Source of the DNA: Pirellula staleyi DSM 6068
GTDB lineage: Bacteria > Planctomycetota > Planctomycetia > Pirellulales > Pirellulaceae
NCBI GenBank assembly: GCA_945875845.1
Contig: CAMCMB010000005.1
Coordinates: 62,001 to 126,000 of the forward strand
Length of the DNA stretch: 64,000 nucleotides
Direction of reading: 5' to 3'
Positions 18,449-27,743 of this stretch are shown piece by piece. Under the pieces are notes generated by a model, which saw nothing but the letters and a program-made list of their open reading frames with translations, had not been told where the DNA came from and searched no databases. Position numbers and translations under genes: made by a program. Positions within the stretch are counted from its first letter, which is position 1; every line of letters begins with the position of its first letter.

Positions 18449-19701
18449 AGCGAAGCTCCATTTCCGTCGTAGTTGGTAATGTTGTCTCTCGAATATCGCC
18501 AGTCAATCGATTCCGACGGATCGACGTAAAAGTCGATCGGAACTCCATCTAGATCGTCGAGCCGGTTTTCTATACTCGGGTCAAATCGCCCACCCAGTCT
18601 GGCCGGGGTACCGGAAGAAGAAACCCTGGGGTACCACGGGTCTGTAAAAGAGTAACCGTTCAAGTAGATTGGAGTACCAGTCCATACTGCGTCCGTAGCC
18701 GAATAGGATAATTTATTATTGGGCAGCTCAATTGCCGTTGCCAAGTGGAATCGAATTCCAAAGCGGCGATCTGGCCCGCTGCTGACGACCAAGGGGAAAG
18801 CACCTGGCCCCGGTTTACGGTCGTTCGTTTTGTATCCTGGATCCGCGCCCATCCGGTCCAGCGGATCACTCTCGATGGTGACACGGATGTTCGCCCCGAC
18901 TCCTGTAATAATGCCTGGGTCGAGCATATCGGGATGGTAGCGAGCGACTCCTTCAAAGCCAGTCGGCCATCGAATCCATTGGATCGGGCGACCAAACGCA
19001 TCGATAAACTCCTTGAGTCCATCGTTGTCCAAATCCGCTGTCTCAGAAGCCCCGAACAATTCGATTGCGCTCGAACCATTCAACTGCGAGTCTTCGATAA
19101 TCAAGTACAGCAGCTCGGCGTTTGCATTTGCGTTTTGCCAGCCAGGGATGGGCAAGAATCCACTTGAGCCAGTGTTGCTCAGCTTTTTTGCCATCCCCCT
19201 GGTTCGGGCGGTCACGCGATTTTGAACGAAAAACTGGGTGCCGCCCGCCGTCAAGCCAGTCGCGATCTGCTTGGGCAATAGGTTGAAGAACGCAGCGTTG
19301 TTTGCGGAAGTTACCCATTTGTCGGTCCACTTGATATCATCGGGATGATCGGGCATTTCCATGGCGATGATTTCCCTCAGGCAAAGCAGACGTGTTCGCT
19401 CCAAAAGAACGGTCTTCGTTTCGACAGGATTATTGGCTGGAAGCGGAATCGCCATCGATGGAAGGGCATTTCCATTGGCTAACCGCAGAACGATCGAGTA
19501 ACTTGCGTACTCCTCCATTCTCGAATTCAAGATTTCGCTGAGCTTGTTGAGCGTAGCGAGGGTCTTTTGCTTGCGCGACTCCAACGCTGCTCCTTGGTAG
19601 GCAACGAGGAACATACCGGACATCAGTCCGATGACCGTGATCACCACCAGCAACTCAATCAAGGTGAAGCCGGTGCGAGCGGTTGAGCTTTTGGTTCTCA
19701 T
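18445..19701 (-). CDS. Pseudopilin of the type II/IV secretion operon
   Basis: About 418 residues from the ATG at 19701 (M-R-T-K-S-S-T-A-R-T-G). The short basic leader ends RTG, followed by F-T-L-I-E-L-L with Glu at +5 and a hydrophobic helix ending LVAYQGAALE: a canonical prepilin N-terminus. An in-frame ATG at 19740 would lengthen the leader and is less likely. Downstream text includes DLDNDGLKEFIDAFGRPIQW, a D-rich loop like those of its neighbours. Gene order (after GspG-like) suggests a second major or minor pseudopilin; exact class is uncertain. Confidence 0.82.
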   Translation of the reverse strand: MRTKSSTARTGFTLIELLVVITVIGLMSGMFLVAYQGAALESRKQKTLATLNKLSEILNSRMEEYASYSIVLRLANGNALPSMAIPLPANNPVETKTVLLERTRLLCLREIIAMEMPDHPDDIKWTDKWVTSANNAAFFNLLPKQIATGLTAGGTQFFVQNRVTARTRGMAKKLSNTGSSGFLPIPGWQNANANAELLYLIIEDSQLNGSSAIELFGASETADLDNDGLKEFIDAFGRPIQWIRWPTGFEGVARYHPDMLDPGIITGVGANIRVTIESDPLDRMGADPGYKTNDRKPGPGAFPLVVSSGPDRRFGIRFHLATAIELPNNKLSYSATDAVWTGTPIYLNGYSFTDPWYPRVSSSGTPARLGGRFDPSIENRLDDLDGVPIDFYVDPSESIDWRYSRDNITNYDGNGASL

Positions 19702-19749
19702 TGTGTTACCTGCTGTCTCAATTCCAAAATCATTCCACACCTGTGCAAT

Positions 19750-20808
19750 CTACTTGTTCTCACCGAGAGTGTTCGACTCGGTGAAGTTTCCAACATTGTC
19801 CGCCATCGGACGAAGCCTCAGCTGGCTATCATTTAAAACGAATGCTGGCAGAATGTTGGATGTTGATGGTACGTAACCCAAGGCTGTTGAGTCGTAGTCG
19901 CAAAGAATACCCTTGGATGTAAACAAGACCACTCCGCTAGAACCAACCATACCCGCGTACTGACCGTCCAAGCCAGGGCTCAAGATCTGAAACGTTTGTT
20001 TGTTCTCATACAGCTTGGGCTTATTCAAAGCAGGAGATAATGTATTGACTTGTTCTGACAGGTAAGGACGCGCCGCCCCTTCTCCGCTTGAAACGCGTGT
20101 TTGGTGGAAGTTGACAACCGGTGGATTAGTTTTCGACTGATAGGTCCGACTGTCGAAGTATACGTACGGATTTCCAAATTGAAGCTTGTTCTTGTACGAC
20201 AAGAAAACGGGCATTAAATCGGTTGCTATAGGACTATCGTAAACGGTCTCGTCCGTTGACTCCAAACTCGCTGACATCGTCAGACGAGCCGCAGGGAATT
20301 CGTAAAAGGAATTCTGCCTTGACGCATTGTATTGGTACGCCGTTCCATTCAAAACGAACGGGCCTCCTGTCCCAGTAAACGGTCGTTGAGCATCCGAACT
20401 AAATCCACCCAAGAAAAAAACCAACGCCTCGGCCGGATCCATCACGCGACCCGCATAGTCATTGTGAATGTACCCATAGGCTGCAGTATTGGCCGGGTTG
20501 AGCAGATTCAACTCACTGATGAGTATATTTGGAAATGCCTTTCTCAAGTGGGCTTCCATGATGGGCCAGGAACTGCCGTCTGGCGGGTAGTCCCCGTACT
20601 TGGATCGATATTTCTCAACGGCGTCCGAGAGCGCATTGACCTCGAATTTACACGAGGCCCTGTTGAACGTACCCAGCACAGCGAATACCGCAGGTACGGT
20701 TAGCCCGACCAGCAAGCCAATAATAGCGATGACCACGAGAAGCTCGACCAAGGTGAATCCAGCTCGGATTCCCTTCAACCGCTTTGCGTTCGACAATGTT
20801 TGATGCAT
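19750..20808 (-). CDS. GspG-like major pseudopilin
   Basis: About 352 residues from the ATG at 20808, preceded by a GGAGGACGGAGAA purine run at Shine-Dalgarno distance, which decides this start over the ATG at 20853. Leader ends R-A-G, then F-T-L-V-E-L-L with Glu +5 and a helix LLVGLTVPAVFAVLG. The segment CKFEVNALSDAVEKYRSKYGDYPPDG is the GspG family helix and YPP motif. First pseudopilin gene after gspF, so probably the major subunit of the pseudopilus; longer than usual GspG (about 140 aa). Planctomycete DUF1559 proteins share this N-terminus but the YPP block and context favour GspG. Confidence 0.85.
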   Translation of the reverse strand: MHQTLSNAKRLKGIRAGFTLVELLVVIAIIGLLVGLTVPAVFAVLGTFNRASCKFEVNALSDAVEKYRSKYGDYPPDGSSWPIMEAHLRKAFPNILISELNLLNPANTAAYGYIHNDYAGRVMDPAEALVFFLGGFSSDAQRPFTGTGGPFVLNGTAYQYNASRQNSFYEFPAARLTMSASLESTDETVYDSPIATDLMPVFLSYKNKLQFGNPYVYFDSRTYQSKTNPPVVNFHQTRVSSGEGAARPYLSEQVNTLSPALNKPKLYENKQTFQILSPGLDGQYAGMVGSSGVVLFTSKGILCDYDSTALGYVPSTSNILPAFVLNDSQLRLRPMADNVGNFTESNTLGENK

Positions 20809-20954
20809 TTCTCCGTCCTCCACCTTATCTGTCTTTTTGCTGCCTAAAACCAAAACGGCGCCATACGCCTTGTGTGACCCAATTTTTTTAAAAATTTGGA
20901 CGTTATTCTTGGGCGAATGTCACTTCCCTCAACGCCTACGATTCGATTCTTGCT

Positions 20955-21085
20955 CCCTTCTCCCCGGTACTCCGGGGAGAAGGGCTGGGGATGAGGGGTT
21001 TGGGGTCGTGTTTATATCCTGGGTATTGAACGTTTTCACCCCTCACCCCCAACCCCTCTCCCCTGATAGGGGCGAGGGGAGCAAA
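20955..21085. repeat. Structured dispersed repeat with two hairpins
   Basis: In the gspG-gspF gap: a 13-bp perfect stem, CCCTTCTCCCCGG / CCGGGGAGAAGGG with loop TACT (20955-20984), then CCCCTCTCCCC-tgata-GGGGCGAGGGG (about 21053-21080). The intervening G-rich and C-rich tracts can also pair with each other. No T-run follows, so it is not an obvious terminator; it may act as an mRNA processing or stability element. Confidence 0.8.
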
Positions 21086-21129
21086 TTCAAAAATGTTTGC
21101 GACCTACCATCTAGCTCATGGCAACCAAT

Positions 21130-22596
21130 CTAGCTCAAGCTGGTGATGAGTGAGATCAACGGCATGAACAGCGATACCACGATGAAACCGACCGCGACCC
21201 CGAGGAACACGATCAACATCGGCTCGATCAGTTTCGTTAAGCCTTCCGTCATGACCGCCACTTCTTCGTCGTAGTTGTCGGCGATCTTGTACAACATCGT
21301 GTCCAACTCGCCCGTTTCTTCACCCACGTCAATCATGTTGACCACCAAGTCGTCGATGACCCGCGATCGCATCTTCATCATGTAAAGCATGACGCAAACC
21401 AGCACGCCGATCACCATCGCGCCGACGGCAACCATAATGAGCTGACTGTCTGCCGATGCTCCTGATGTTTTCGAAGTCTTTTTGCCACCCGTCTTGACCC
21501 CACGACCTGCCGTCAAGGCAACGGACATAATCATGATCCCAGGGAACAATCCCATCCAAACCCAATAAAAGAGCGCCAAAGGATGGAAGCCGGGCGTCGA
21601 ATGCTCCTTCATCGGTTTGGCGATAACGTCCCCCTCACGGATCGCATCATTCACCTTGGTAAAAATTCTCTCGAACATCGCGTTCCCTGAGGTTTCGCGA
21701 GTGATGTTGATGGCTTCCAAAATCGGCACGCCCGACGTGATCAGCGTGCCAAGCGTCCGTGTCGTTCGAGCCAAAATGTTCTTTTCGATCAAGCCACCGA
21801 AGATCGGGACCTTTAACATAAACATGTCATATCCCATCCGCCCGTGCTTGAACTTGCGAATGATTTTGCCCACCAGCCAAACGCAGATCGGAACCAAGAA
21901 CATCAGCCAGTAGTAGTACACGACGTAATCGCTCATGGCCATCAACAACAGGGTTGGGGCCGGCAGTTTCAATTCAAACTCGTCGAACATCTTCTTGAAC
22001 GTCGGAACGATGAAGAACATAATCCCTGCCAAAATCCCGACTGCGACGATCACCACCGCGACTGGATAGATCATCGCCCCCTTGACCTTTCGCTTGAGCG
22101 ACTCAGATCGCTCGAGGAACTCGGCCAAGCGTTGCAAAATGGTTTCCAACGCACCACCCGCCTCGCCCGCTTTCACCATGTTCACGTACAAGCGGCTAAA
22201 TACCTTTGGGCACTTGGACATGGATTCGGAAAGGGTCGAACCGGTCTCAATCTCATCGCATACGTCCATCAACGAGTTCTTGAGCTTGCCCGGCTTGGAG
22301 TTGTTCTCCAGAATCTTGAGGGAACGCAGAATCGGAAGCCCCGCGTCTTGCAGAATCGACAACTGGCGCGTGAACGTGCAAATGTGCTTGGTCTTGGCAC
22401 CACCCATCGTGAACGAGCGTTTGCGATTTTTGCCAACCGCAGCCTTGGCAGCAACACCTTTTTTGAGCGACAGCTTGGTTACGAAATAACCCATCTGCCG
22501 AATGGTATTCTGTGCTTCCTCTTCCGTCGGCGCATCGATGACATCCCGGATTTCTTGACCGGTTCGATCCATGGCTTCGAATTGATACATTGGCAT
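21130..22596 (-). CDS. GspF/PilC inner-membrane platform protein with an insertion
   Basis: Polytopic platform protein that links the ATPase to pilin assembly. It has two T2SF domains: TFTRQLSILQDAGLPILRSL (about 90-110) with the helix-rich first copy, and ARTTRTLGTLITSGVPILEAI in the second. The closing motif VVNMIDVGEETGELDTML is complete. Length is 488, about 80 residues longer than usual; the extra lies inside the second domain (about 335-415), carries two hydrophobic segments (LALFYWVWMGLFPGIMIMSV and LIMVAVGAMVIGVLVCVML) around a Lys/Ser-rich loop. Start MPMYQFEA is preceded by AGGAACT. In the operon with the ATPase and pseudopilins. Confidence 0.9.
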   Translation of the reverse strand: MPMYQFEAMDRTGQEIRDVIDAPTEEEAQNTIRQMGYFVTKLSLKKGVAAKAAVGKNRKRSFTMGGAKTKHICTFTRQLSILQDAGLPILRSLKILENNSKPGKLKNSLMDVCDEIETGSTLSESMSKCPKVFSRLYVNMVKAGEAGGALETILQRLAEFLERSESLKRKVKGAMIYPVAVVIVAVGILAGIMFFIVPTFKKMFDEFELKLPAPTLLLMAMSDYVVYYYWLMFLVPICVWLVGKIIRKFKHGRMGYDMFMLKVPIFGGLIEKNILARTTRTLGTLITSGVPILEAINITRETSGNAMFERIFTKVNDAIREGDVIAKPMKEHSTPGFHPLALFYWVWMGLFPGIMIMSVALTAGRGVKTGGKKTSKTSGASADSQLIMVAVGAMVIGVLVCVMLYMMKMRSRVIDDLVVNMIDVGEETGELDTMLYKIADNYDEEVAVMTEGLTKLIEPMLIVFLGVAVGFIVVSLFMPLISLITSLS

Positions 22597-22609
22597 GTTG
22601 GAGTTCCTG

Positions 22610-22800
22610 TTTTATTAGGCTGTAGGCTGTAGGCTTTAGGCTGCAGGCTGTAGGTTTCGTTCGTCGGACCATCCGCCTCACCGCTCGTCGTTCCATGTCG
22701 TATTCGTACTCGTACTCAGCAATGCGGTACTCAGCAATGCGGTACTCAGCAATGCGGTACTCGTACTCGAATTTTCAAACTTCAAATTTCAAATTTCAAA
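22610..22800. repeat. Stacked microrepeats between gspF and the ATPase gene
   Basis: Three kinds of short direct repeat in 190 bases: taggctg/taggctt units (22616-22653), a 15-base unit (actcagcaatgcggt) three times (22720-22760), and AAATTTC / AACTTC units (about 22773-22800). No gene is present. Such tandem tracts mark a slippage-prone spacer. Confidence 0.7.
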
Positions 22801-22805
22801 CTTCG

Positions 22806-24521
22806 TTACGCGTCGTGGACGGTTTCTCGGACCACTTCGTCTGCGGTCGTGAAGCCATCAAATACGAATTGCTTGCCATAATCGCGAAGTGTGATCATGC
22901 CGTAGGATACGGCTTTGGCCCGCAAATCATCTGTGGTCGCATTTTGCATGATCATGTCCCTCAATTCGTCGTTCATGACCATGAGTTCGAACAGTCCGAT
23001 CCGCCCCTTGTAACCCGTGTTATTGCACAAGTCGCAGCCTTTGCCACGGAAAAATTTGTATTGGGATCGAGTCTCTTCGGTGACCCCGAGATCCATCAAA
23101 ACTTCCATACCGGGATCGGTTTCTTCGCGGCACTTGCTGCAAATACGCCGAACAAGTCGCTGCGCCAAAATCGCTTCGACCGTGGCGGTGATCAAGAACG
23201 TCGGAATCCCCATATCCTTCATCCGCGTGATCGTGCTCGGCGCATCGTTGGTGTGAAGGGTGCTGAAGACCAAGTGGCCCGTCAGCGACGCTTGAACTGC
23301 AATCTCAGCTGTCTCCAAATCGCGGATCTCGCCCACCAAAATGATGTCGGGGTCCTGTCGCAAAATAGCTCGCAAACACGAGGCAAACGTAACTCCAATA
23401 TCGTGATTGATCGGAATCTGAACGATGCCGTCGATGTCGTATTCAACCGGATCTTCGGTCGTGATGATTTTTTCCGTGATCTCGTTCATCTCGGACAACG
23501 CCGAATACAACGTGGTTGTCTTGCCTGAGCCTGTCGGACCTGTCACTAGCACGATCCCGTTCGGACGCTTCATCACCGTTCGGAAGCCTTCCATGGTGAC
23601 TGCATCCATACCTACCTTGGTCAACGACAACGAGACGACCGACCGGTCCAAAATCCGCATAACGACGCTCTCACCGAACATCGTGGGCAGCACCGAAACG
23701 CGCAAGTCGACTTGGTGACCCCCCACCATCAATTCGATTCGACCGTCTTGAGGCATTCGGCGTTCTGCAATGTCGAGGTTCGCCATAACCTTGATCCGCG
23801 TCGTGATGGCAAACGCAAGGTGACGCGGCGGTGGCACCATCTCGTAGAGAACACCCTCGGCTTTGATCCGAATCTTGAATTCGTCTTCGAAGGGCTCAAA
23901 GTGAATGTCGCTGGCGTGATCTTTGATGGCCAGCAACATGACCAGATTCAGCAGCTTGCGAACCGGAGCGCTATCGGCCAACGCTTCGGCTCCATCAAGA
24001 TCAAACTTGTCCCCCATCAGCATGCTCGCTTGCTGGAACAAGGTATCGTCCGCTTCCAACTCCTTGACGATCTTCTCAACGCTCAAGCTCTCGGACGAAT
24101 AGAATCGCTCGATCGATGCTTTGATTTCTCGCTCGGTTGCGACCACCATTTCGATATCGATACCGAGGAACGTTCGCAACTCGTCTTGAATGGACAGATT
24201 TTGCGGATCGCAAGTTGCAACGGTCAGTGTATGCCCGTCGTACTTCACGGGAATAACGCGATAAAGCTGTGCCATTGTCTCGGTGAGCTTCTCTAGCAAC
24301 TCAGGAGCAATGGGGGCGTCTCCCAACGACACCACCTTCATGTTCTGTTGTTCGCCAAGGGCTTGGGCCAATTGATCATCGGTGATCAACGCCATGTCTT
24401 CGGCCAATTTGCCAAGCAATGCACCTGGTTGCTGCTGTTGTTCATCCAGCAGCAATTGCAATTGCTCGTCGGTCATGAAACCCATGTCGACAAAGATCTG
24501 ACCGATACGTCGCGAACTCAT
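22806..24521 (-). CDS. GspE/PilB-type secretion ATPase
   Basis: 571-residue hexameric traffic ATPase. N-terminal T2SSE_N domain (about 1-150) contains MGFMTDEQLQLLLDEQ; the ATPase domain has Walker A G-P-T-G-S-G-K-T-T near residue 327, an Asp box, a Walker B/ILVGEIRDLETAEIA region and a His box (TGHLVFSTLHTND). Two Cys pairs near the C-terminus (RRICSKCREE and GCDLCNNTGY) form the zinc knob of GspE. It is a paralogue of the 25989-27743 gene. Two GspE/PilB-type ATPases plus PilT make the system look more like a type IV pilus hybrid than a classical type II secretion system. Confidence 0.92.
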   Translation of the reverse strand: MSSRRIGQIFVDMGFMTDEQLQLLLDEQQQQPGALLGKLAEDMALITDDQLAQALGEQQNMKVVSLGDAPIAPELLEKLTETMAQLYRVIPVKYDGHTLTVATCDPQNLSIQDELRTFLGIDIEMVVATEREIKASIERFYSSESLSVEKIVKELEADDTLFQQASMLMGDKFDLDGAEALADSAPVRKLLNLVMLLAIKDHASDIHFEPFEDEFKIRIKAEGVLYEMVPPPRHLAFAITTRIKVMANLDIAERRMPQDGRIELMVGGHQVDLRVSVLPTMFGESVVMRILDRSVVSLSLTKVGMDAVTMEGFRTVMKRPNGIVLVTGPTGSGKTTTLYSALSEMNEITEKIITTEDPVEYDIDGIVQIPINHDIGVTFASCLRAILRQDPDIILVGEIRDLETAEIAVQASLTGHLVFSTLHTNDAPSTITRMKDMGIPTFLITATVEAILAQRLVRRICSKCREETDPGMEVLMDLGVTEETRSQYKFFRGKGCDLCNNTGYKGRIGLFELMVMNDELRDMIMQNATTDDLRAKAVSYGMITLRDYGKQFVFDGFTTADEVVRETVHDA

Positions 24522-24540
24522 TGGCTCTAGTCCCTGTTAA

Positions 24541-25656
24541 CTAGGAATTGTGATCGAACTCTTCTTTTGGCTCTTCTTCGTCGAGGCCCCGTCTGGCATC
24601 CACGATCCGCTTGGCAAGATCGTCTGGGCGATGCGCCTTGGACAAAATGTCTTCCACTGTGGCTCGCCCCCCTTTCCAGTGCTGAAACAAAGCGTCATCC
24701 ATCAACTGCATTCCGAACTTGGCCCCCGTCTGAATGGCCGAACCAATACGGAACGTTTTGTTTTCCCGAATCAAGTTGGCGATGCCGGACGTTACCACCA
24801 AAATCTCATAAGCTGCGACTCGACCACCACCGATTTTGGGAATCAGCGTCTGAGCAACCACGCCGAGCAAGCTCGTTGACAACTGCGTTCGAATCTGGTC
24901 CTGCAAGTTTCCTGGGAACGCATCGATCAACCGGTTTACCGTTCCCATCGCACTATTGGTGTGCAACGTTCCGAAAACGATGTGACCTGTTTCCGCAGCG
25001 CTGATCGCAGCGGAAATGGTTTCCAAGTCACGCATTTCACCCACCAGAATCACATCCGGATCCTGGCGCAACGCGCGTCGGATGGCTTCCGAGAAACTCG
25101 GAACATCCACTCCTACCTCGCGCTGATTAATGGTCGATTTTTTGTGCTCATGATAAAACTCGATCGGATCCTCGATCGTGATAATATGGTGGTCGTGCCC
25201 CTCGTTAATGAAGTTGACGATGCTAGCCAACGTGGTGCTCTTACCCGATCCAGTCGGCCCAGTGACCAACACCAGACCGCGCGGCCGCAAGCACATTTTG
25301 ATGACGGACTCAGGGAGTCCCAGTTGCTCGGGCGTCAGCTTGTCGTTCGGAATCTGTCGGAGCACCATCGAGATGCAACCGCGCTGCTTGAAAATGGAAA
25401 CTCGAAACCGAGCCAAGGATCCAAAGGCAAACCCAAAGTCCGAACTGCCCGACTCTTGAAGTTCACGTTGGCACCGTTCGGGAGCAATGCTCTTCATCAA
25501 CTGTACCGTATCGTCTGCCTCCAGTACTTTCGTTTCAAGCTTTCGCATGCGACCATGCAAACGAAAGACGGGCGGTTGGCCCACGACGATATGAATGTCG
25601 CTGGCTCCCTGCTTAATCGCAGCCTGCAGTAATTTGTCGACGAGGACTGTTGCCAT
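24541..25656 (-). CDS. pilT: PilT-type retraction ATPase
   Basis: Twitching motility ATPase that depolymerises pili. The usual PilT order is seen: a short N-terminal domain with SDIHIVVGQPPVFRLHG; Walker A G-P-T-G-S-G-K-S-T-T near residue 132; EDPIEFYHEHKKSTINQREVG (Asp box); VILVGEMRDLETISAAI (Walker B); TGHIVFGTLHTNSA (His box); and IANLIRENK, the counterpart of the AIRNLIRE motif required for retraction. About 371 residues from the ATG at 25656 (MATVLVDKLL); an ATG at 25686 is also possible. It lies between two GspE-type ATPases, which suggests the operon encodes extendable and retractable pili. Confidence 0.92.
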   Translation of the reverse strand: MATVLVDKLLQAAIKQGASDIHIVVGQPPVFRLHGRMRKLETKVLEADDTVQLMKSIAPERCQRELQESGSSDFGFAFGSLARFRVSIFKQRGCISMVLRQIPNDKLTPEQLGLPESVIKMCLRPRGLVLVTGPTGSGKSTTLASIVNFINEGHDHHIITIEDPIEFYHEHKKSTINQREVGVDVPSFSEAIRRALRQDPDVILVGEMRDLETISAAISAAETGHIVFGTLHTNSAMGTVNRLIDAFPGNLQDQIRTQLSTSLLGVVAQTLIPKIGGGRVAAYEILVVTSGIANLIRENKTFRIGSAIQTGAKFGMQLMDDALFQHWKGGRATVEDILSKAHRPDDLAKRIVDARRGLDEEEPKEEFDHNS

Positions 25657-25686
25657 AGACGATTGGAGAACGCGCAGGGCGCTCAT

Positions 25687-25988
25687 TTAAAATGAAGAGA
25701 GATGAGTTCAAATTGAGGACAGGGAAAACTAAAAGTTTATTTCCCGTGCCAAATGATTGTAGTCACGGCTTTGACGCGAAGAAAATTTTGCGTCGTTAAT
25801 TTGGTAGGTTTGCTGGAAAATCCCCAGCGAGCCTTCCGAAGTTTTCGACGTCCCAAACGTGGCTTTGGGGAAGATGCGCTGCCACTAGAATCCATACAGA
25901 CCTCAAATGAGGAGGTTCTATTCGTACGGGTATCCGCCATCCGGACCGGCCAATCGGTCGTGCTAAGATGGGTGTGGGGGCGCGACGA
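25687..25988. other. Intergenic, no gene seen
   Basis: 302 bases between pilT and the first gene of the operon. Reading frames here are short and without codon structure; no terminator or clear repeat was found. A promoter for pilT could lie here, but I could not point to a convincing one. Confidence 0.5.
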
Positions 25989-27743
25989 TTAACCCATGAA
26001 CTCTTTGATGACTTTTTCAATGGCGATGTGTTCTTGCTCCGTCTTTTTGGCCGTGCGGTAAACCTCATCCAAGGTCGTGATGCCCGTGATGACTTTTCGC
26101 AGACCGTCGCAGTAAAGCGTTGTCATTCCAGAGTTTATGGCCTCGGTACGCAAGTCGGCTGAAGACCGTCCCGCGAACATTTTCTCGCGCAAGCGACCGT
26201 TTACGATCATCAATTCGTAAATGCCGATCCGACCGCGGTAGCCCTTTTTCTGACAATAGGGGCAGCCTTTTCCCTTGGAGAATTTGGCGAATGGAACGAT
26301 CTCCTTGGGCAACCCGGCGTCCTCCAAAACCGCATCGGAAAGCGTCACGGGGACCTTGCAGCGAGTGCAAACCTTGCGGACCAAACGCTGTGCCAAAACG
26401 GCGATGACGCTGCTTGCCACCATGTATCCGGGTACACCCATGTCGGTCATTCGAGTGACGGCACTGGGCGCATCGTTCGTGTGCAGCGTACTAAATACCA
26501 AGTGTCCAGTCAGACTGGCCTGGATACCCATCTGGGCGGTTTCCGTATCTCGCATTTCTCCCACGAGGATAATGTTGGGTGCTTGACGCAACATGGCTCG
26601 AATGATTCGAGCAAAATCCAGCCCAATGTTGTGTCGTACTTCGACTTGATTGACCCCCGGCAGATAATATTCGACGGGATCCTCGGCGGTGATGATCTTT
26701 CGGTCTGGTCGATTCAAGGCGTTCAGAGCGGCGTAGAGAGTTGTGGTTTTGCCCGAACCCGTCGGGCCAGTCACCAGAAAAATCCCGTTGGGTCGCTTGA
26801 TGAGGCCGGCAAACAATTTGAAGTCCCGATCGGCCAAGCCGAGCTGCTTGACCCCAACTTTGATGTTGTCTTTGTCAAGAAGACGCATAACGGCCGACTG
26901 TCCATGGTTAGTCGGGATAATGCTGACCCGAAGATCGAGTTCCTTCTCTCCCACGGTGATCTTGATACGACCGTCTTGGGGCCGTCGCCGTTCGGCGATA
27001 TCCATTTTGGCGAGGATTTTGATCCGAGACAAAATGGCGTTCAGTAGTCTTCTCGGGGGGCTATCGCGCTCAACCAAAACGCCGTCAATTCGATAACGGA
27101 TTCGGACTCGCTCTTCGAACGGTTCGACGTGAATGTCGGAGGCTCGCAATTGCACCGCTTCTCCGATCATATACTGGACGAGACGGACGACCGGGGCACT
27201 ATCGTCCCCGCCATCCTCATCCTCCCGCAGCTTATCTTCTTCGGTTTCGGTGAAGTCGATCTGCGTGTCGGTGAATTCCTGCAACATCGAGTCAGCGGAC
27301 TCACCCTCAACCTGTCCATAATATTTATTAATAGCTTCTTGGATGTGCTCTTGGGGTGCGAGTGCCGTTTCGACTTTACGGTTCAAAATGAAACGTAGTT
27401 TTTCAATCGTTTCGATGTCGAACGGGTCGGAGACGAGCACCTTGATGGTTTCTTCTTCGTCGGAGATGGGAATGATTTTGTTTTCGCGGGCGACCGATTC
27501 GGGCACGAGTTGGATCACGTGATCTGGAATCCGGATAGCGCTTAAGTCGACATATTCAAACTTGTAGAATTCGGCGAGCGCCTGGGTGACTTCTTCCCCA
27601 GTGGCGTAGCCAAGTTTGACGAGGCATTGCCCGATGGACGTGTCCTCTTTTTTCGAAATTCCTTTGGCTTCGGACAATTGCTCCAGGGCGATAACACCTC
27701 GGGTGAGCAAAAGGTCGGTAAAATCACGCATCGGCTGGTCCAT
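25989..27743 (-). CDS. GspE/PilB-type secretion ATPase, first gene of the operon
   Basis: 584-residue traffic ATPase, first of the ten-gene minus-strand operon. N-terminal T2SSE_N domain (about 30-150; IPDHVIQLVPESVARENKIIPI) precedes the ATPase core with Walker A G-P-T-G-S-G-K-T-T near residue 326, EDPVEYYLPGVNQVEV (Asp box), IILVGEMRDTETAQMGIQ (Walker B) and TGHLVFSTLHTND (His box). Two Cys pairs (CTRCK and CPYCQ) form the metal knob. An internal acidic loop DKLREDEDGGDDS precedes VQYMIGEAVQLRASDIHVEPF. Upstream 520 bases hold repeats and presumably the operon promoter. Two paralogous ATPases may serve separate steps or substrates (inference). Confidence 0.92.
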   Translation of the reverse strand: MDQPMRDFTDLLLTRGVIALEQLSEAKGISKKEDTSIGQCLVKLGYATGEEVTQALAEFYKFEYVDLSAIRIPDHVIQLVPESVARENKIIPISDEEETIKVLVSDPFDIETIEKLRFILNRKVETALAPQEHIQEAINKYYGQVEGESADSMLQEFTDTQIDFTETEEDKLREDEDGGDDSAPVVRLVQYMIGEAVQLRASDIHVEPFEERVRIRYRIDGVLVERDSPPRRLLNAILSRIKILAKMDIAERRRPQDGRIKITVGEKELDLRVSIIPTNHGQSAVMRLLDKDNIKVGVKQLGLADRDFKLFAGLIKRPNGIFLVTGPTGSGKTTTLYAALNALNRPDRKIITAEDPVEYYLPGVNQVEVRHNIGLDFARIIRAMLRQAPNIILVGEMRDTETAQMGIQASLTGHLVFSTLHTNDAPSAVTRMTDMGVPGYMVASSVIAVLAQRLVRKVCTRCKVPVTLSDAVLEDAGLPKEIVPFAKFSKGKGCPYCQKKGYRGRIGIYELMIVNGRLREKMFAGRSSADLRTEAINSGMTTLYCDGLRKVITGITTLDEVYRTAKKTEQEHIAIEKVIKEFMG

